From Angustibacter sp. Root456 (GTDB lineage: Bacteria; Actinomycetota; Actinomycetes; Actinomycetales; Angustibacteraceae), in the NCBI RefSeq assembly GCF_001426435.1, contig NZ_LMER01000020.1:651985-715984 (forward strand): a DNA stretch of 64,000 bases, read 5' to 3'. The position numbers were made by a program, and so were the translations under genes. Shown here piece after piece: positions 42,790 to 51,656 of this stretch. Below the pieces are notes generated by a model. That model ran no database searches. It was given only the letters and a program-made list of their open reading frames with translations, and was not told where the DNA came from. Each line of letters opens with the position of its first letter. Position 1 is the first letter of the stretch.

Positions 42790-45119
42790 CACGGCAGGCT
42801 CACTCCCGTCGTGTCGTGCCGGACGTCGGGCACGCGCCCGCGCGAGGTCGCAGGCGGTGTCCGCCACGTCTCGACCGGCCAGCGGGCGGCGCGTGCGGCG
42901 CGGTAGAGCGCGACGTCGGGGGAGACCGCCGTGGGCTTGCCGACGGCGCGCAGCAGGGGCAGGTCGGAGTGGCTGTCGGCGTAGCCGTACGAGCGCGACA
43001 GGTCGAACCCGTTGACCTCGGCGTAGCGCACCAGCCAGGCTGCCCGCGACTCACCGACCAGCGGCGGGCTGGCGAGGAACCCGGTGGCCCGGCCGCGCTC
43101 GTCGACGGCGAGCTCGGCGGCCACGATGTGGTCGAACAGCGGCTCGAGCGGACGGGTCAGCGGCCGGACGGCGCCGGTGAGCAGCACCGTGTGGTGCCCG
43201 GCCGCGCGGTGCTCGCGGATGCGCCGCAGCGCGGCCCCGCTCACCCGCTCGAGCACGTGCGGGGCGATGACCTCGTCGACGAGCGTGTCGAGCTCGTGCA
43301 GGTCGGCGCCGGCGTACCGGCGGTAGACCGCGCGCAGGAAGCCACCGCGGTCGCGCCGCTCGGCGCCGATGTAGCGCGGCATCCGCTGCAGCAGACGGCC
43401 GATCTCGCGCACGCGACCCATGCCGTCGAGCTCGGGCAGCCGCAGCCACAGGTAGGTCTCGATCACGTTGCTCGACAGCAGCGTGCCGTCCATGTCGAAC
43501 ACCGCCAGCACACCCGACGGGTCGCCGTCGAGCCGGCGCGGCTTGGGGTCACCCTGCGCCTGCCGCTTCTTGCGGATGACGTCGTACTTGCGCATCGGCT
43601 CGGTGACGCTCGGGCAGTGGATGTCGCGGATGTACTCGGTCCAGTCGACCACCGCGGTGTCGAAGCCGAAGAGCTCGAGGTCGGCGGGGTCGAGCGCGCG
43701 GTGCAGAGCCAGCGTGTTGTCGTCGACGAACTGCAGCTCGACCTGGGTGTACGAGCGGTAGAGGTCGAGGTAGCGGCGCAGGAACTCGAGCCGGCGCTTG
43801 GTGCGGTCGAGCTCGCGCGAGAACTCGCGCGCGCGGTCGCTGCGCGGCAACAGGCCGAGGGCGCGGTCGGCCAGCTGATGGGCGCGTTCTCCTTGCACGA
43901 GAACGCGTTCGACCCGCTCCGAGCCAGGGAACCGCCACGTCGCCAGCGGCACGGCTCCCCGCTCGCCGAGGTCGAACGGGTGGCGGTCGAAGTACTCGCG
44001 CACCAGCTCGTAGAGGCGGCGGAAGGTCAGCGGGTTCCGCGCGCCGGACGACACGTGGAAGTACTGCGGCGCAGCGGGCTCGGGGTCGGTGGCGCACACG
44101 GCGAGGATCGCGTTGACCACGTGGTCGACCGGCACGATGTCGACGACCGAGTCCGGCGCGGCGGGGAACTCCGGCAGCTCGCCGCGGCCGTAGGCCAGGA
44201 TGATCGGCTCGGCCATCTTGAAGCCCTCGATCCAGCCCGGGTGGGGCCAGGTGAGGGCCGACTCGATGATGCTCGGGCGCACGATGCTCACGGGGACGGC
44301 GGGCAGTCCGGGCGCGTCCTTCGACGTCCCCGAGGTGAGCTCCTCGACGACGCGCTCGCCCATCGCCTTGGTGAAGGTGTAGACGTCGGTCCAGCCCAGG
44401 CTGCGGGCGCGCTCACCGCCGGCCTGCTGCTGCTGCGTCCGCACCCACTCGCGGCGGCGGCGCTCGGCGTCCTGCGCCGACGTGATGGGCCCGGCGCGCC
44501 CGTGCTCTCGCTCGGCCTCGGTGCTCAGCCGGTCGAGCACGTCCGGGCGCCGCGAGTCGTCCTCGATCTGCTGGGCCAGCCGCAGGCCGGCGTCGCGCTC
44601 GACCCGCCAGTCGACGTCGTGCGCCACGGAGCGCTCGGGCACGGCGCCGCGCCGGCGGCCGCCGACGTACGCCGTCGAGACGTGCACGTAGTGGATCGGT
44701 GTCACCGACCGGGCGCTCGCCTCGAGCACCCGCTTGACGAGCCCGTGGGTGCCGACGACGTTCGTGGTGAAGGCGTCCTGGATCGGGGGGTCGAACGACA
44801 CGTCGCCCGCGCAGTGCACGACGACGTCGAGGTCGCTCGGCAGCTCGGGGACGTCGGCGAGGTCGCCCTCGATCACGCCGACCCGGGCGAGCAGCGCCTC
44901 GACGCCGCCCACGCGCGAGGCCGCCGACGCGAAGGTCGGCTTGGCCAGCAGCCCGGCGACGCGGTCACGGCCCGCCTGCCCGGCCTTGGGCCGCACGAGC
45001 ACCACCGGCTGGGCGCCCGGGATCTCGGTGAGCAGGCGCTGCAGCAGCGCCTCGCCGACGAAGCCGGTGACGCCGGTGAGCAGGATGCGCCGACCGTCGA
45101 GCTGGTCCCTCAGCCGCAC
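42789..45119 (-). CDS. fatty acyl reductase-HAD phosphatase fusion
   Basis: A 776-residue two-domain protein. The N-terminal part (about 1-520) is a fatty acyl-CoA reductase-type extended SDR: ILLTGVTGFVGEALLQ for NADPH, HYVHVSTAYVGG, and the catalytic pair in VYTFTKAMGE (about Tyr246, Lys250). A 'sterile'-type C-terminal region follows (FRRLYELVREYFDRHPF). The second part (about 535-776) is a HAD-IB hydrolase: VFDMDGTLLSS (motif I), VLLTGAVRPLTRP (motif II) and YGYADSHSDLPLLRAVG (motifs III and IV). HAD-IB relatives are phosphoserine phosphatase-like. The GTG at 45119 has AAGGGG seven to twelve bases upstream; sequence further upstream has no homology. It is the first gene of the four-gene operon. 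Confidence 0.88.
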   Translation of the reverse strand: MRLRDQLDGRRILLTGVTGFVGEALLQRLLTEIPGAQPVVLVRPKAGQAGRDRVAGLLAKPTFASAASRVGGVEALLARVGVIEGDLADVPELPSDLDVVVHCAGDVSFDPPIQDAFTTNVVGTHGLVKRVLEASARSVTPIHYVHVSTAYVGGRRRGAVPERSVAHDVDWRVERDAGLRLAQQIEDDSRRPDVLDRLSTEAEREHGRAGPITSAQDAERRRREWVRTQQQQAGGERARSLGWTDVYTFTKAMGERVVEELTSGTSKDAPGLPAVPVSIVRPSIIESALTWPHPGWIEGFKMAEPIILAYGRGELPEFPAAPDSVVDIVPVDHVVNAILAVCATDPEPAAPQYFHVSSGARNPLTFRRLYELVREYFDRHPFDLGERGAVPLATWRFPGSERVERVLVQGERAHQLADRALGLLPRSDRAREFSRELDRTKRRLEFLRRYLDLYRSYTQVELQFVDDNTLALHRALDPADLELFGFDTAVVDWTEYIRDIHCPSVTEPMRKYDVIRKKRQAQGDPKPRRLDGDPSGVLAVFDMDGTLLSSNVIETYLWLRLPELDGMGRVREIGRLLQRMPRYIGAERRDRGGFLRAVYRRYAGADLHELDTLVDEVIAPHVLERVSGAALRRIREHRAAGHHTVLLTGAVRPLTRPLEPLFDHIVAAELAVDERGRATGFLASPPLVGESRAAWLVRYAEVNGFDLSRSYGYADSHSDLPLLRAVGKPTAVSPDVALYRAARAARWPVETWRTPPATSRGRVPDVRHDTTGVSLP

Positions 45120-45147
45120 CTCGTGCCCCTTCTGTTTGCGGTCCCGT

Positions 45148-45167
45148 GGCGCCGCACCTGCGGCGCC
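45148..45167. repeat. short hairpin in divergent control region
   Basis: GGCGCCGC, four bases, GGCGCC's partner GCGGCGCC: perfect eight-base arms. It is 29 bases upstream of the acyl reductase start and in its probable 5' leader. The rest of the 225-base gap to 45345 shows no clear promoter box. Confidence 0.55.
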
Positions 45168-45344
45168 CGGGTGCCCTCGTCTGTGACGCGGGCCACCCGG
45201 CATCCAACCACTTCGGAGCCGACCGGCGCCCGGACGGGTCGACCCGCGAGCACCTGGCGGCCGCGTGGGCCGGCCTCGCGGCTCCCAGGCAACACCCAGC
45301 CTGCTCACGGTGCGGCTGCAGTCTGAGGGGGCAGGCTCCGCAGC

Positions 45345-46736
45345 ATGAGCCACGACCTGCTCGCAGCGGTGCCCGCGACGCGCCCTGTCGTGCGGGCCAC
45401 GCCGGGGTGGTGGCGGGACGTCGCGGCGGCGCTCGCCTGGGCCGGCCTCGCCGCCGTCGTGCTGCTGTGGATCGCCGGTGGAGGGCTGAGCGAGGTGTCG
45501 GCACCCGGTGCGGTGGCGACGTCCCTGGGGCGCCTGACCGGCCTCGTCGCGGCCGACCTCATGCTGCTGCAGGTGCTGATGATGGCTCGCGTGCCGTTCG
45601 TCGAGCGCAGCTACGGCCAGGACGAGCTGGCGCGGTGGCACCGCCTGGCCGGCCTCACGTCGTTCACCCTCATGCTGGCGCACGTCGTCCTCATCCTCAT
45701 CGGGTACGCCGCCGCAGCGCGCACCGGCCTGTTCGCCGAGACGTGGGCCGTGGTGGTCACCTACCCGGGCATGCTGCTGGCCCTCGCCGGCTTCGTCGCG
45801 CTGGTGATGGTGGTGGTGACGTCGTTGCGCGCCGCCCGCCGGCGCCTGCGCTACGAGTCGTGGCACCTGCTGCACCTGTACGCGTATGTCGGCGCCGGGC
45901 TCGCGCTGCCCCACCAGCTGTGGACCGGCCAGGAGTTCATCACCCACCCCTGGGCGCGGGCCTACTGGTGGGCGGTCTGGGGTATCGCGCTCGGCTCCGT
46001 GCTCGCCTTCCGGCTCGGCCTGCCGCTGCTGCGCTCGTGGCGGCACCGGCTCGTGGTCGACCGGGTCGTCGTCGAGGGGCCCGACGTCGTCTCGGTGCAC
46101 CTGCGCGGCCGGCACCTGCACCGGCTGCCCGTGCGGGCCGGCCAGTTCTTCAGCTGGCGCTTCCTGGACGGCCCGGGCTGGACGCGGGCCCACCCGTACT
46201 CGCTGTCGGCGGCCCCCGCCGGCGACACGCTGCGCATCACGGTGCGCGAGGCCGACGGGCGCCTGGCTCGGCTGCGGCCCGGCACGAAGGTGCTCGTCGA
46301 GGGGCCGTACGGCCGACTCACCGCCGAGCAACGGCTGCGACCGAAGGTGACGCTCATGGCGTCCGGTATCGGGATCACGCCTCTGCGCGCCTTGCTCGAC
46401 GACCTCGACGCCGCACCGGGCGACCTCACCCTCATCTTCCGGGCGTCGGACGAGCGCGGGCTGGTGCTGCGTGAGGAGCTCGAAGCCATCGGCCGCGAGC
46501 GCGGCGTGCGGCTGCTGTGGGTGCTCGGCCCACGCATCCCCGACCGCGCTACCTGGCTGCCCGAGCAGGCCAAGCACCTCTCTGACGCTCAGGCCCTGCT
46601 GCGGCTCGTGCCCGACGTCGCCGACCAGGACGTCTACCTCTGCGGCGCCGAGCCGTGGATGCTCGCCGCCCGTGACGCCGCCCGCGCGGTGGGCGTCCCC
46701 GACCACCACATCCACCTGGAGCGCTTCTCATGGTGA
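45345..46736 (+). CDS. membrane flavocytochrome, ferric reductase-like
   Basis: A 463-residue membrane oxidoreductase. The N-terminal half (about 30-235) has six hydrophobic segments with paired His that would bind two hemes (RWHRLAGLTSFTLMLAH and ESWHLLHLYAYVGAGLALPH). The C-terminal half is a ferredoxin-reductase module: AGQFFSWRF, HPYSLSAAPAG for FAD, and MASGIGITPLRALL and YLCGAEPWM for NAD(P). It should pass electrons from cytosolic NAD(P)H across the membrane. The following gene for an FMN-binding exported protein overlaps its 3' end by seven bases and the third gene is apbE, so the three probably form one extracytoplasmic electron-transfer chain. Confidence 0.9.
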   Translation: MSHDLLAAVPATRPVVRATPGWWRDVAAALAWAGLAAVVLLWIAGGGLSEVSAPGAVATSLGRLTGLVAADLMLLQVLMMARVPFVERSYGQDELARWHRLAGLTSFTLMLAHVVLILIGYAAAARTGLFAETWAVVVTYPGMLLALAGFVALVMVVVTSLRAARRRLRYESWHLLHLYAYVGAGLALPHQLWTGQEFITHPWARAYWWAVWGIALGSVLAFRLGLPLLRSWRHRLVVDRVVVEGPDVVSVHLRGRHLHRLPVRAGQFFSWRFLDGPGWTRAHPYSLSAAPAGDTLRITVREADGRLARLRPGTKVLVEGPYGRLTAEQRLRPKVTLMASGIGITPLRALLDDLDAAPGDLTLIFRASDERGLVLREELEAIGRERGVRLLWVLGPRIPDRATWLPEQAKHLSDAQALLRLVPDVADQDVYLCGAEPWMLAARDAARAVGVPDHHIHLERFSW

Positions 46737-47275
46737 CCTACGACCCCGCTGCGGTGGCCGCCCGTGAGCGGGGCGTCTCGCGCCGTCGGCTGCTCGGTGC
46801 CGCGGGTGCCACGGCCTTCGGTGTCGCGGTGCTGTTCGTCTACCCCACCTCGCACGGGACGTCGCTCGCGTCGGGCCGCGCCGGCACCGCGGGCACCGTG
46901 GGGCTCACGGGGACGGCGTCCGGGGCGGCCGGGGCGGCGTCCGGGTCGTCCGGGTCGGCCGGTGCGGCCGGGTCGTCCGGCTCGGCCGGCTCGGGTGACG
47001 GCACCTTCACTGGTGACACGGTGCAGACCCGTTGGGGGCCGGTGCAGGTGCAGATCATCGTCTCCGGCGGCAAGATCACCGCAGCGGACGTCGTCCAGGT
47101 GCCGCAGGACAACCCGCGCGACCAGGAGATCAACTCCTACGCCGTGCCGGTGCTGAACTCCGAGGTGGTGCAGGCGCAGAGTGCCCAGATCGACACCGTG
47201 TCGGGCGCGACGGTCACCAGCGACGGGTACCTGCAGTCGCTGCAGTCGGCCATCGACGCCGCGCACCTGGGCTGA
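46730..47275 (+). CDS. exported FMN-binding protein
   Basis: A 181-residue protein. The N-terminus has a Tat-like or lipobox-free signal (SRRRLLGAAGATAFGVAVLF), then a Gly/Ser/Ala linker of about 50 residues. The C-terminal FMN_bind domain (about 95-181) ends with DTVSGATVTSDGY, whose Thr in SGAT is the usual site of covalent FMN attachment, as in NqrC and RnfG. The start overlaps the flavocytochrome stop; a GTG one codon later is possible. It is expected to sit outside the membrane, take electrons from the flavocytochrome and be flavinylated by the ApbE encoded next. Confidence 0.9.
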   Translation: MVTYDPAAVAARERGVSRRRLLGAAGATAFGVAVLFVYPTSHGTSLASGRAGTAGTVGLTGTASGAAGAASGSSGSAGAAGSSGSAGSGDGTFTGDTVQTRWGPVQVQIIVSGGKITAADVVQVPQDNPRDQEINSYAVPVLNSEVVQAQSAQIDTVSGATVTSDGYLQSLQSAIDAAHLG

Positions 47276-47278
47276 CGC

Positions 47279-48034
47279 ATGACGCGCCGCGCCGTCGTCG
47301 AGCAGGTGATGGGGCTGCCGGTCAGCCTGCACCTCGACGGCCCGCAGGCCCAGAGCCCGGCGACGTTGCAGGCGGTCGCCGACGTCTTCGCGCTGCTGCA
47401 CGAGGCGGACGCCCGCTTCACCACCTACCGCGACGACAGCGAGGTCATGCGGCTGCGCGACGGCCGACTCGACCTCGCCGACGCCTCGCCCGACGTCCAC
47501 GAGGTGCTGCGGCTGTGCGACCTCGCGCGCGAGCGCACCGGAGGGCTCTTCGACGCCTACCTGCCGGGCGCCGACGGACGCCGCGTGCTCGACCCGTCCG
47601 GCCTGGTGAAGGGGTGGGCCGCCGCCCGGGCCGCGCGGGTGCTCGACGCCGTGCCCGGCCTCGCGTACTCGCTTAACGCCGGTGGCGACGTCGTGGTGGG
47701 CGGGCAGGCACCGCGCACCTGGCGCATCGGCATCGAGGACCCGCGTGACCGCTCGCGCGTCCTCTTCGTGGTCGAGCGCTCGGTGGGCGCGGTGGCGACG
47801 TCCGGCACAGCGGCCCGCGGGGCCCACCTGGTCGACCCCCGCGACGGCGGCCGTCCGGCGTCCCTGCTCGCGGTGACCGTCGTGGGAGCGTCCCTGATGT
47901 GGGCCGACGTGCTCGCCACGGCGGCGTTCGTGCGCGGCGCGGACGCCGTCGCGTGGGTCAGCCGTCAGGTCGGCTACGCGGCGCTCGCCGTCCACGCCGA
48001 TGGCGTCGTCGAGGCCGACCCCACCCTCGTGTGA
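47279..48034 (+). CDS. apbE: FAD:protein FMN transferase ApbE
   Basis: ApbE moves FMN from FAD to a Thr in SGAT-type motifs of exported flavoproteins. The 251 residues carry HEADARFTTYRDDSEVMRL near the front, GLVKGWAAARAARVL, SLNAGGDVVVGG and VATSGTAARGAHLVDPRDG, the order seen in the family, and a C-terminal Asp in MWADVLATAAFV. It lacks an obvious signal peptide, so it may act on its substrate before export, or use a start I cannot see. The gene begins three bases after the FMN-binding protein, its probable substrate. Confidence 0.93.
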   Translation: MTRRAVVEQVMGLPVSLHLDGPQAQSPATLQAVADVFALLHEADARFTTYRDDSEVMRLRDGRLDLADASPDVHEVLRLCDLARERTGGLFDAYLPGADGRRVLDPSGLVKGWAAARAARVLDAVPGLAYSLNAGGDVVVGGQAPRTWRIGIEDPRDRSRVLFVVERSVGAVATSGTAARGAHLVDPRDGGRPASLLAVTVVGASLMWADVLATAAFVRGADAVAWVSRQVGYAALAVHADGVVEADPTLV

Positions 48035-48041
48035 GGGGCAC

Positions 48042-48842
48042 TCAGTCGCCCGGGGTGAGCTCCTGGACGAGCGGCACGAGGTCGGCCACGGAGTCGACGA
48101 CGCGGGTGGGCCGGTAGGGAAACCGCTCGACCTGCTCAGCCCGCGTCGAACCCGTGAGCACGAGCACGGTGCGCAGGCCGGCCTCGAGGCCGCTGACGAT
48201 GTCGGTGTCCATGCGGTCGCCCACCATCACGGTCGACTCCGAGTGCGCGTCGATCCGGTTGAGCGCGCTGCGCATCATGAGCGGGTTGGGCTTGCCGACG
48301 AAGTAGGGCTCGACGCCGGTCGCCCGCGAGATCAGGGCCGCCACCGACCCCGTGGCCGGCAGCGACCCCTCCGCCGAGGGACCGGTCGGGTCGGGGTTGG
48401 TGGCGATGAAGCGCGCGCCCGCCTCGATCAGCCGGATCGCCCGCGTGATCGCCTCGAACGAGTAGGTGCGGGTCTCGCCGAGCACCACGTAGTCGGGGTC
48501 GCGGTCGGTGAGCACGTAGCCGACGTCGTGCAGCGCCGTGGTGAGCCCGGCCTCACCGATCGTGTACGCCGTGCCGCCCGGCCGCTGGGTGTCGAGGAAC
48601 TGCGCGGTGGCCAGGGCCGACGTCCAGATCGACTCCTCGGGCAGGTCGATCCCGCTGCGGGAGAGGCGAGCCCGCAGGTCGCGTGGGGTGTAGATCGAGT
48701 TGTTGGTGAGCACGAGGAAGCGCCGGCCGGACGTCCGCAGCGCCTCGATGAACTCGCTGGCACCGGGGATCGGGTGCTGCTCGTGCACCAGCACGCCGTC
48801 CATGTCCGTGAGCCAGCAGTCGACCGGCTTGGGGGTGCTCAT
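48042..48842 (-). CDS. HAD-IIA sugar phosphatase (NagD-like)
   Basis: A 266-residue HAD superfamily IIA phosphatase. Motif I is [11 protein letters not shown], motif II is [15 protein letters not shown], motif III Lys is in VGKPNPLMM, and motif IV is [11 protein letters not shown]. NagD-like members hydrolyse sugar or nucleotide monophosphates. The ATG is preceded by a CACGAT box six bases upstream on this strand, and the promoter is divergent from that of the flavoprotein gene 38 bases away. It is convergent with apbE, eight bases apart. Confidence 0.93.
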   Translation of the reverse strand: MSTPKPVDCWLTDMDGVLVHEQHPIPGASEFIEALRTSGRRFLVLTNNSIYTPRDLRARLSRSGIDLPEESIWTSALATAQFLDTQRPGGTAYTIGEAGLTTALHDVGYVLTDRDPDYVVLGETRTYSFEAITRAIRLIEAGARFIATNPDPTGPSAEGSLPATGSVAALISRATGVEPYFVGKPNPLMMRSALNRIDAHSESTVMVGDRMDTDIVSGLEAGLRTVLVLTGSTRAEQVERFPYRPTRVVDSVADLVPLVQELTPGD

Positions 48843-48880
48843 GAGGCCATCGTGGCAGGCCGGGCGCTAGCGTCGCGGCC

Positions 48881-50278
48881 ATGACTCGGACGGCGGGCAG
48901 GGGCGGGGCGAGGCGGCTGGTGGTGATCGGCGCCGACGCCGCCGGCATGAGCGCGGCGAGCCAGGCGCTGCGCGTGGCCGCCGCCCGAGGTGAGCGCCTC
49001 GAGGTGATCGCGTTCGAGAGCGGCGAGCACACGTCGTACAGCCAGTGCGGGGTCCCCTACTGGGTCGCCGGCGACGTCGACTCCGCGGACGCGTTGGTCG
49101 CCCGCACGGCCGAGCAGCACCGGGCCAACGGCATCGACCTGCGGCTGCGCACCGAGGTGACCGAGCTCGACCTCGACCGCCGCGAGGTGGCGGTGCGCGT
49201 CCTCGACAGCGGCCGCACCGAGCGCGTCGGCTTCGACGACGTCCTCCTCGCCACCGGCGCCGCCGAGGTGTGGCCCGACTGGGCGCGCGGTCTGCCCGGC
49301 GTCCACCCCGTCAAGACCCTGGACGACGGCGCCACCTGGCGCTCGCTGCTGGCCGGACGCGACGGCGAGCCGCCCCGCCGCGCGATCGTGGTCGGCGGCG
49401 GGTTCATCGGGGTCGAGGCGGCCGAGGCGTTCGCCCGGCGGGGCGTCCAGACGCTGCTCGTGACGCGCGGCGAGGAACCCATGTCGTCGTCGCTCGACCC
49501 CGCCATGGGCGCGCTCGTGCGCGAGGGGCTGGAGCGGCTCGGCGTCGAGGTGGTGTGCGGCACCGAGGTCGAGGGCGTGGAGTCCCGCGCCGGCGAGCTG
49601 ACCACGGCGTGCATCGGTGGCCACGAGCACCGCGCCGACGTCGTGGCGCTCGCGGTGGGGGTGCGCCCGCGCGTCGAGCTGGCCACCGCCGCCGGCCTGC
49701 GGGTGGGCGACCACAGCGGCCTCGTGCCCGACCACACTCAGCGCGTCGCGGACGGCGTGTGGTCGGCCGGCGACTGCTGCGAGGTGTGGGACCGCGTGCT
49801 CGAGCAGTACTGGTACACCCCGCTCGGGACGCACGCCAACAAGGCCGGCCGCGTCGCGGGCACGAACATCGGCGGTGGTTCGGCGCGCTTCGCCGGCTCG
49901 GTGGGCACCGCGATCACGCGCGCCGGCGAGGCCGAGGTGGCGCGCACCGGCGTGCTCGCCGACTGGGCGCGCCGGCACGGCTGGGACGTCGAGCAGGTGA
50001 CGGTGCGGTCGACCACGGCGTCCGGCTACATGCCCGAGGCCGACCCGATCACGGTGAGCGTGCTGGGCGAGCGCGGCACGGGGCGCCTGCTGGGCGCCCA
50101 GATCGTGGGTGGGCGCGGCGCGGGCAAGCGGATCGACGTCGCCGCGATGGCGTTGTGGTCGGGGCTCGGCGCGCACGACGTCGCTGCCGCCGACCTGGCG
50201 TACGCGCCGCCGTTCTCACCGGTGTGGGACCCCGTGCAGATCGCCTGCCGCAAGCTCGCCGACGCCCTCTCCCGTTGA
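48881..50278 (+). CDS. CoA-disulfide reductase-like flavoprotein
   Basis: A 465-residue pyridine nucleotide-disulfide oxidoreductase. The FAD site is VVIGADAAGMSAAS, the NAD(P) site is VVGGGFIGVEAAEAF, and the second FAD motif is VWSAGDCCEVWD. A redox Cys lies in YSQCGVPYW, matching the SFCGxPY site of CoA-disulfide and NADH-oxidase-type enzymes. A C-terminal dimerisation domain follows (TRAGEAEVARTGVLAD). Likely roles are reduction of CoA or other low-molecular disulfides, or peroxide or oxygen defence. TAGCGT ends seven bases before the ATG. The last bases, CTCTCCCGTTGA, are repeated again just before repeat R5. Confidence 0.88.
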   Translation: MTRTAGRGGARRLVVIGADAAGMSAASQALRVAAARGERLEVIAFESGEHTSYSQCGVPYWVAGDVDSADALVARTAEQHRANGIDLRLRTEVTELDLDRREVAVRVLDSGRTERVGFDDVLLATGAAEVWPDWARGLPGVHPVKTLDDGATWRSLLAGRDGEPPRRAIVVGGGFIGVEAAEAFARRGVQTLLVTRGEEPMSSSLDPAMGALVREGLERLGVEVVCGTEVEGVESRAGELTTACIGGHEHRADVVALAVGVRPRVELATAAGLRVGDHSGLVPDHTQRVADGVWSAGDCCEVWDRVLEQYWYTPLGTHANKAGRVAGTNIGGGSARFAGSVGTAITRAGEAEVARTGVLADWARRHGWDVEQVTVRSTTASGYMPEADPITVSVLGERGTGRLLGAQIVGGRGAGKRIDVAAMALWSGLGAHDVAAADLAYAPPFSPVWDPVQIACRKLADALSR

Positions 50279-50291
50279 CGCGCCCTCTCCC

Positions 50292-50372
50292 GTTGATCAC
50301 GTTCAGTGGGCGACACACCGCTTGCCGAGGGTTGCATCCCTCGAGAAGTGGCCGGAACCCTCGACATCCCCT
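50292..50372 (+). repeat. dispersed repeat R, copy R5 (forward)
   Basis: It begins with GTTGATCACGTTCAGTGGG and carries GCTTGCCGAGGGTTGCATCC followed by two CCCTCGA units. The 16 bases before it repeat the 3' end of the flavoprotein gene, as if that end was duplicated when the element arrived. A TAGGTT box for fba (50391-50396) lies just downstream. Confidence 0.85.
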
Positions 50373-50434
50373 CGGCTCCGGCCGAGCCGGTAGGTTGGCG
50401 CCAGGTCCCGCTGAGCGACATCCGAGGAGCGCCC

Positions 50435-51466
50435 ATGCCCATCGCCACGCCCGAGTCGTACGCCGAGATGCTCGACCGCGCCAAGGCCGGCTCGTTCGCC
50501 TACCCGGCCATCAACGTGACGTCGTCGCAGACGCTCATCGCGGCGCTGCGCGGCTTCGCCGAGGCCGAGAGCGACGGCATCGTCCAGATCTCCACCGGAG
50601 GCGCCGAGTACCTCTCGGGCTCGACGGTGAAGGACATGGTCACCGGGGCGGTGGCGCTCGCGGCGTTCGCGCACGAGGTGGCCAAGCACTACGACGTCCA
50701 GATCGCCCTGCACACCGACCACTGCCCGAAGGACAAGCTCGACAGCTACGTGCGGCCGCTGCTCGCGGTGTCGAAGGAGCGCGTCGACCGGGGTGAGCAG
50801 CCGCTCTTCCAGTCGCACATGTGGGACGGCTCGGCCGTGCCGGTGGAGGAGAACCTCCAGATCGCCCGCGAGCTGCTCGAGCAGGCCGCGGCCGCGCGGA
50901 TCATCCTCGAGATCGAGGTCGGCGTCGTGGGCGGCGAGGAGGACGGCGTCGTCGGCGCGATCGACGACAAGCTCTACTCGACGCCGGAGGACGCGCTCGC
51001 CACCGCCGAGGCGCTCGGCCTCGGCGAGAACGGCCGCTACATGACCGCGCTGACCTTCGGCAACGTGCACGGCGTGTACAAGCCGGGCAACGTCAAGCTG
51101 CGCCCCGAGATCCTCAAGCAGGCGCAGGACGCCGTCACGAAGGCCAAGGGCCTGCCCGAGGGGTCGAAGCCGTTCGACCTGGTGTTCCACGGCGGCTCCG
51201 GGTCGCTGGCCGAGGAGATCGCGGCCGCCGTCGACTATGGCGTCGTGAAGATGAACGTCGACACCGACACCCAGTACGCCTTCACCCGCCCGGTCGCCGC
51301 GCACATGTTCACGAACTACGACGGCGTGCTGAAGGTCGACGGCGAGGTCGGCAACAAGAAGCTGTACGACCCGCGCGCCTGGGGCAAGGCCGCCGAGGCC
51401 GGCATGGCCGCGCGCGTCGTCGAGGCGTGCCAGCACCTGCGTAGCGCGGGGCAGCGCCAGCGCTGA
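50435..51466 (+). CDS. fba: class II fructose-bisphosphate aldolase
   Basis: A 343-residue zinc-dependent aldolase that interconverts fructose 1,6-bisphosphate with glyceraldehyde 3-phosphate and dihydroxyacetone phosphate. Zinc and active-site features are ALHTDHCPKDKLD (Asp and His), LEIEVGVVGGEEDGV, FGNVHGVYKPGNVKL and LVFHGGSGS, then MNVDTDTQYAF. The ATG at 50435 has GAGGAG six bases upstream; TAGGTT at 50391 would give a ~32-base leader. The position next to a DUF3151 gene and purA is usual for actinobacteria, here split by an extra gene between repeats R6 and R7. Confidence 0.96.
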   Translation: MPIATPESYAEMLDRAKAGSFAYPAINVTSSQTLIAALRGFAEAESDGIVQISTGGAEYLSGSTVKDMVTGAVALAAFAHEVAKHYDVQIALHTDHCPKDKLDSYVRPLLAVSKERVDRGEQPLFQSHMWDGSAVPVEENLQIARELLEQAAAARIILEIEVGVVGGEEDGVVGAIDDKLYSTPEDALATAEALGLGENGRYMTALTFGNVHGVYKPGNVKLRPEILKQAQDAVTKAKGLPEGSKPFDLVFHGGSGSLAEEIAAAVDYGVVKMNVDTDTQYAFTRPVAAHMFTNYDGVLKVDGEVGNKKLYDPRAWGKAAEAGMAARVVEACQHLRSAGQRQR

Positions 51467-51476
51467 GCGGCCGCCC

Positions 51477-51555
51477 GTTGATCACGTTCAGTGGGTGACA
51501 CTCCGCTTGCCGAGGGTTGCACCCCTCGACAACCGGACGGACCCCTCGACAAGTC
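51477..51555 (+). repeat. dispersed repeat R, copy R6 (forward)
   Basis: It begins with GTTGATCACGTTCAGTGGG, continues with GCTTGCCGAGGGTTGCACCC and ends in two CCCTCGACAA units about 20 bases apart. Together with the inverted copy R7 it encloses the AbiEi-like gene. Confidence 0.85.
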
Positions 51556-51656
51556 CCCCGCGGCCCGTCGTCCACAGGGACGGCGGGCCGCTGGCTTGTC
51601 CACAGGCGCCGACGCCCGGACGGCGGCCCCCGGCTTCGCGCCGTCACGCTGCCTCG

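Noticed and set aside
45120-46715. N-terminal extension of the acyl reductase frame to more than 1,300 codons
   Set aside because: The added part lies opposite the flavocytochrome gene, has no homology and is repetitive in His/Gln/Arg; GTG at 45119 with a ribosome-binding site is the better start.
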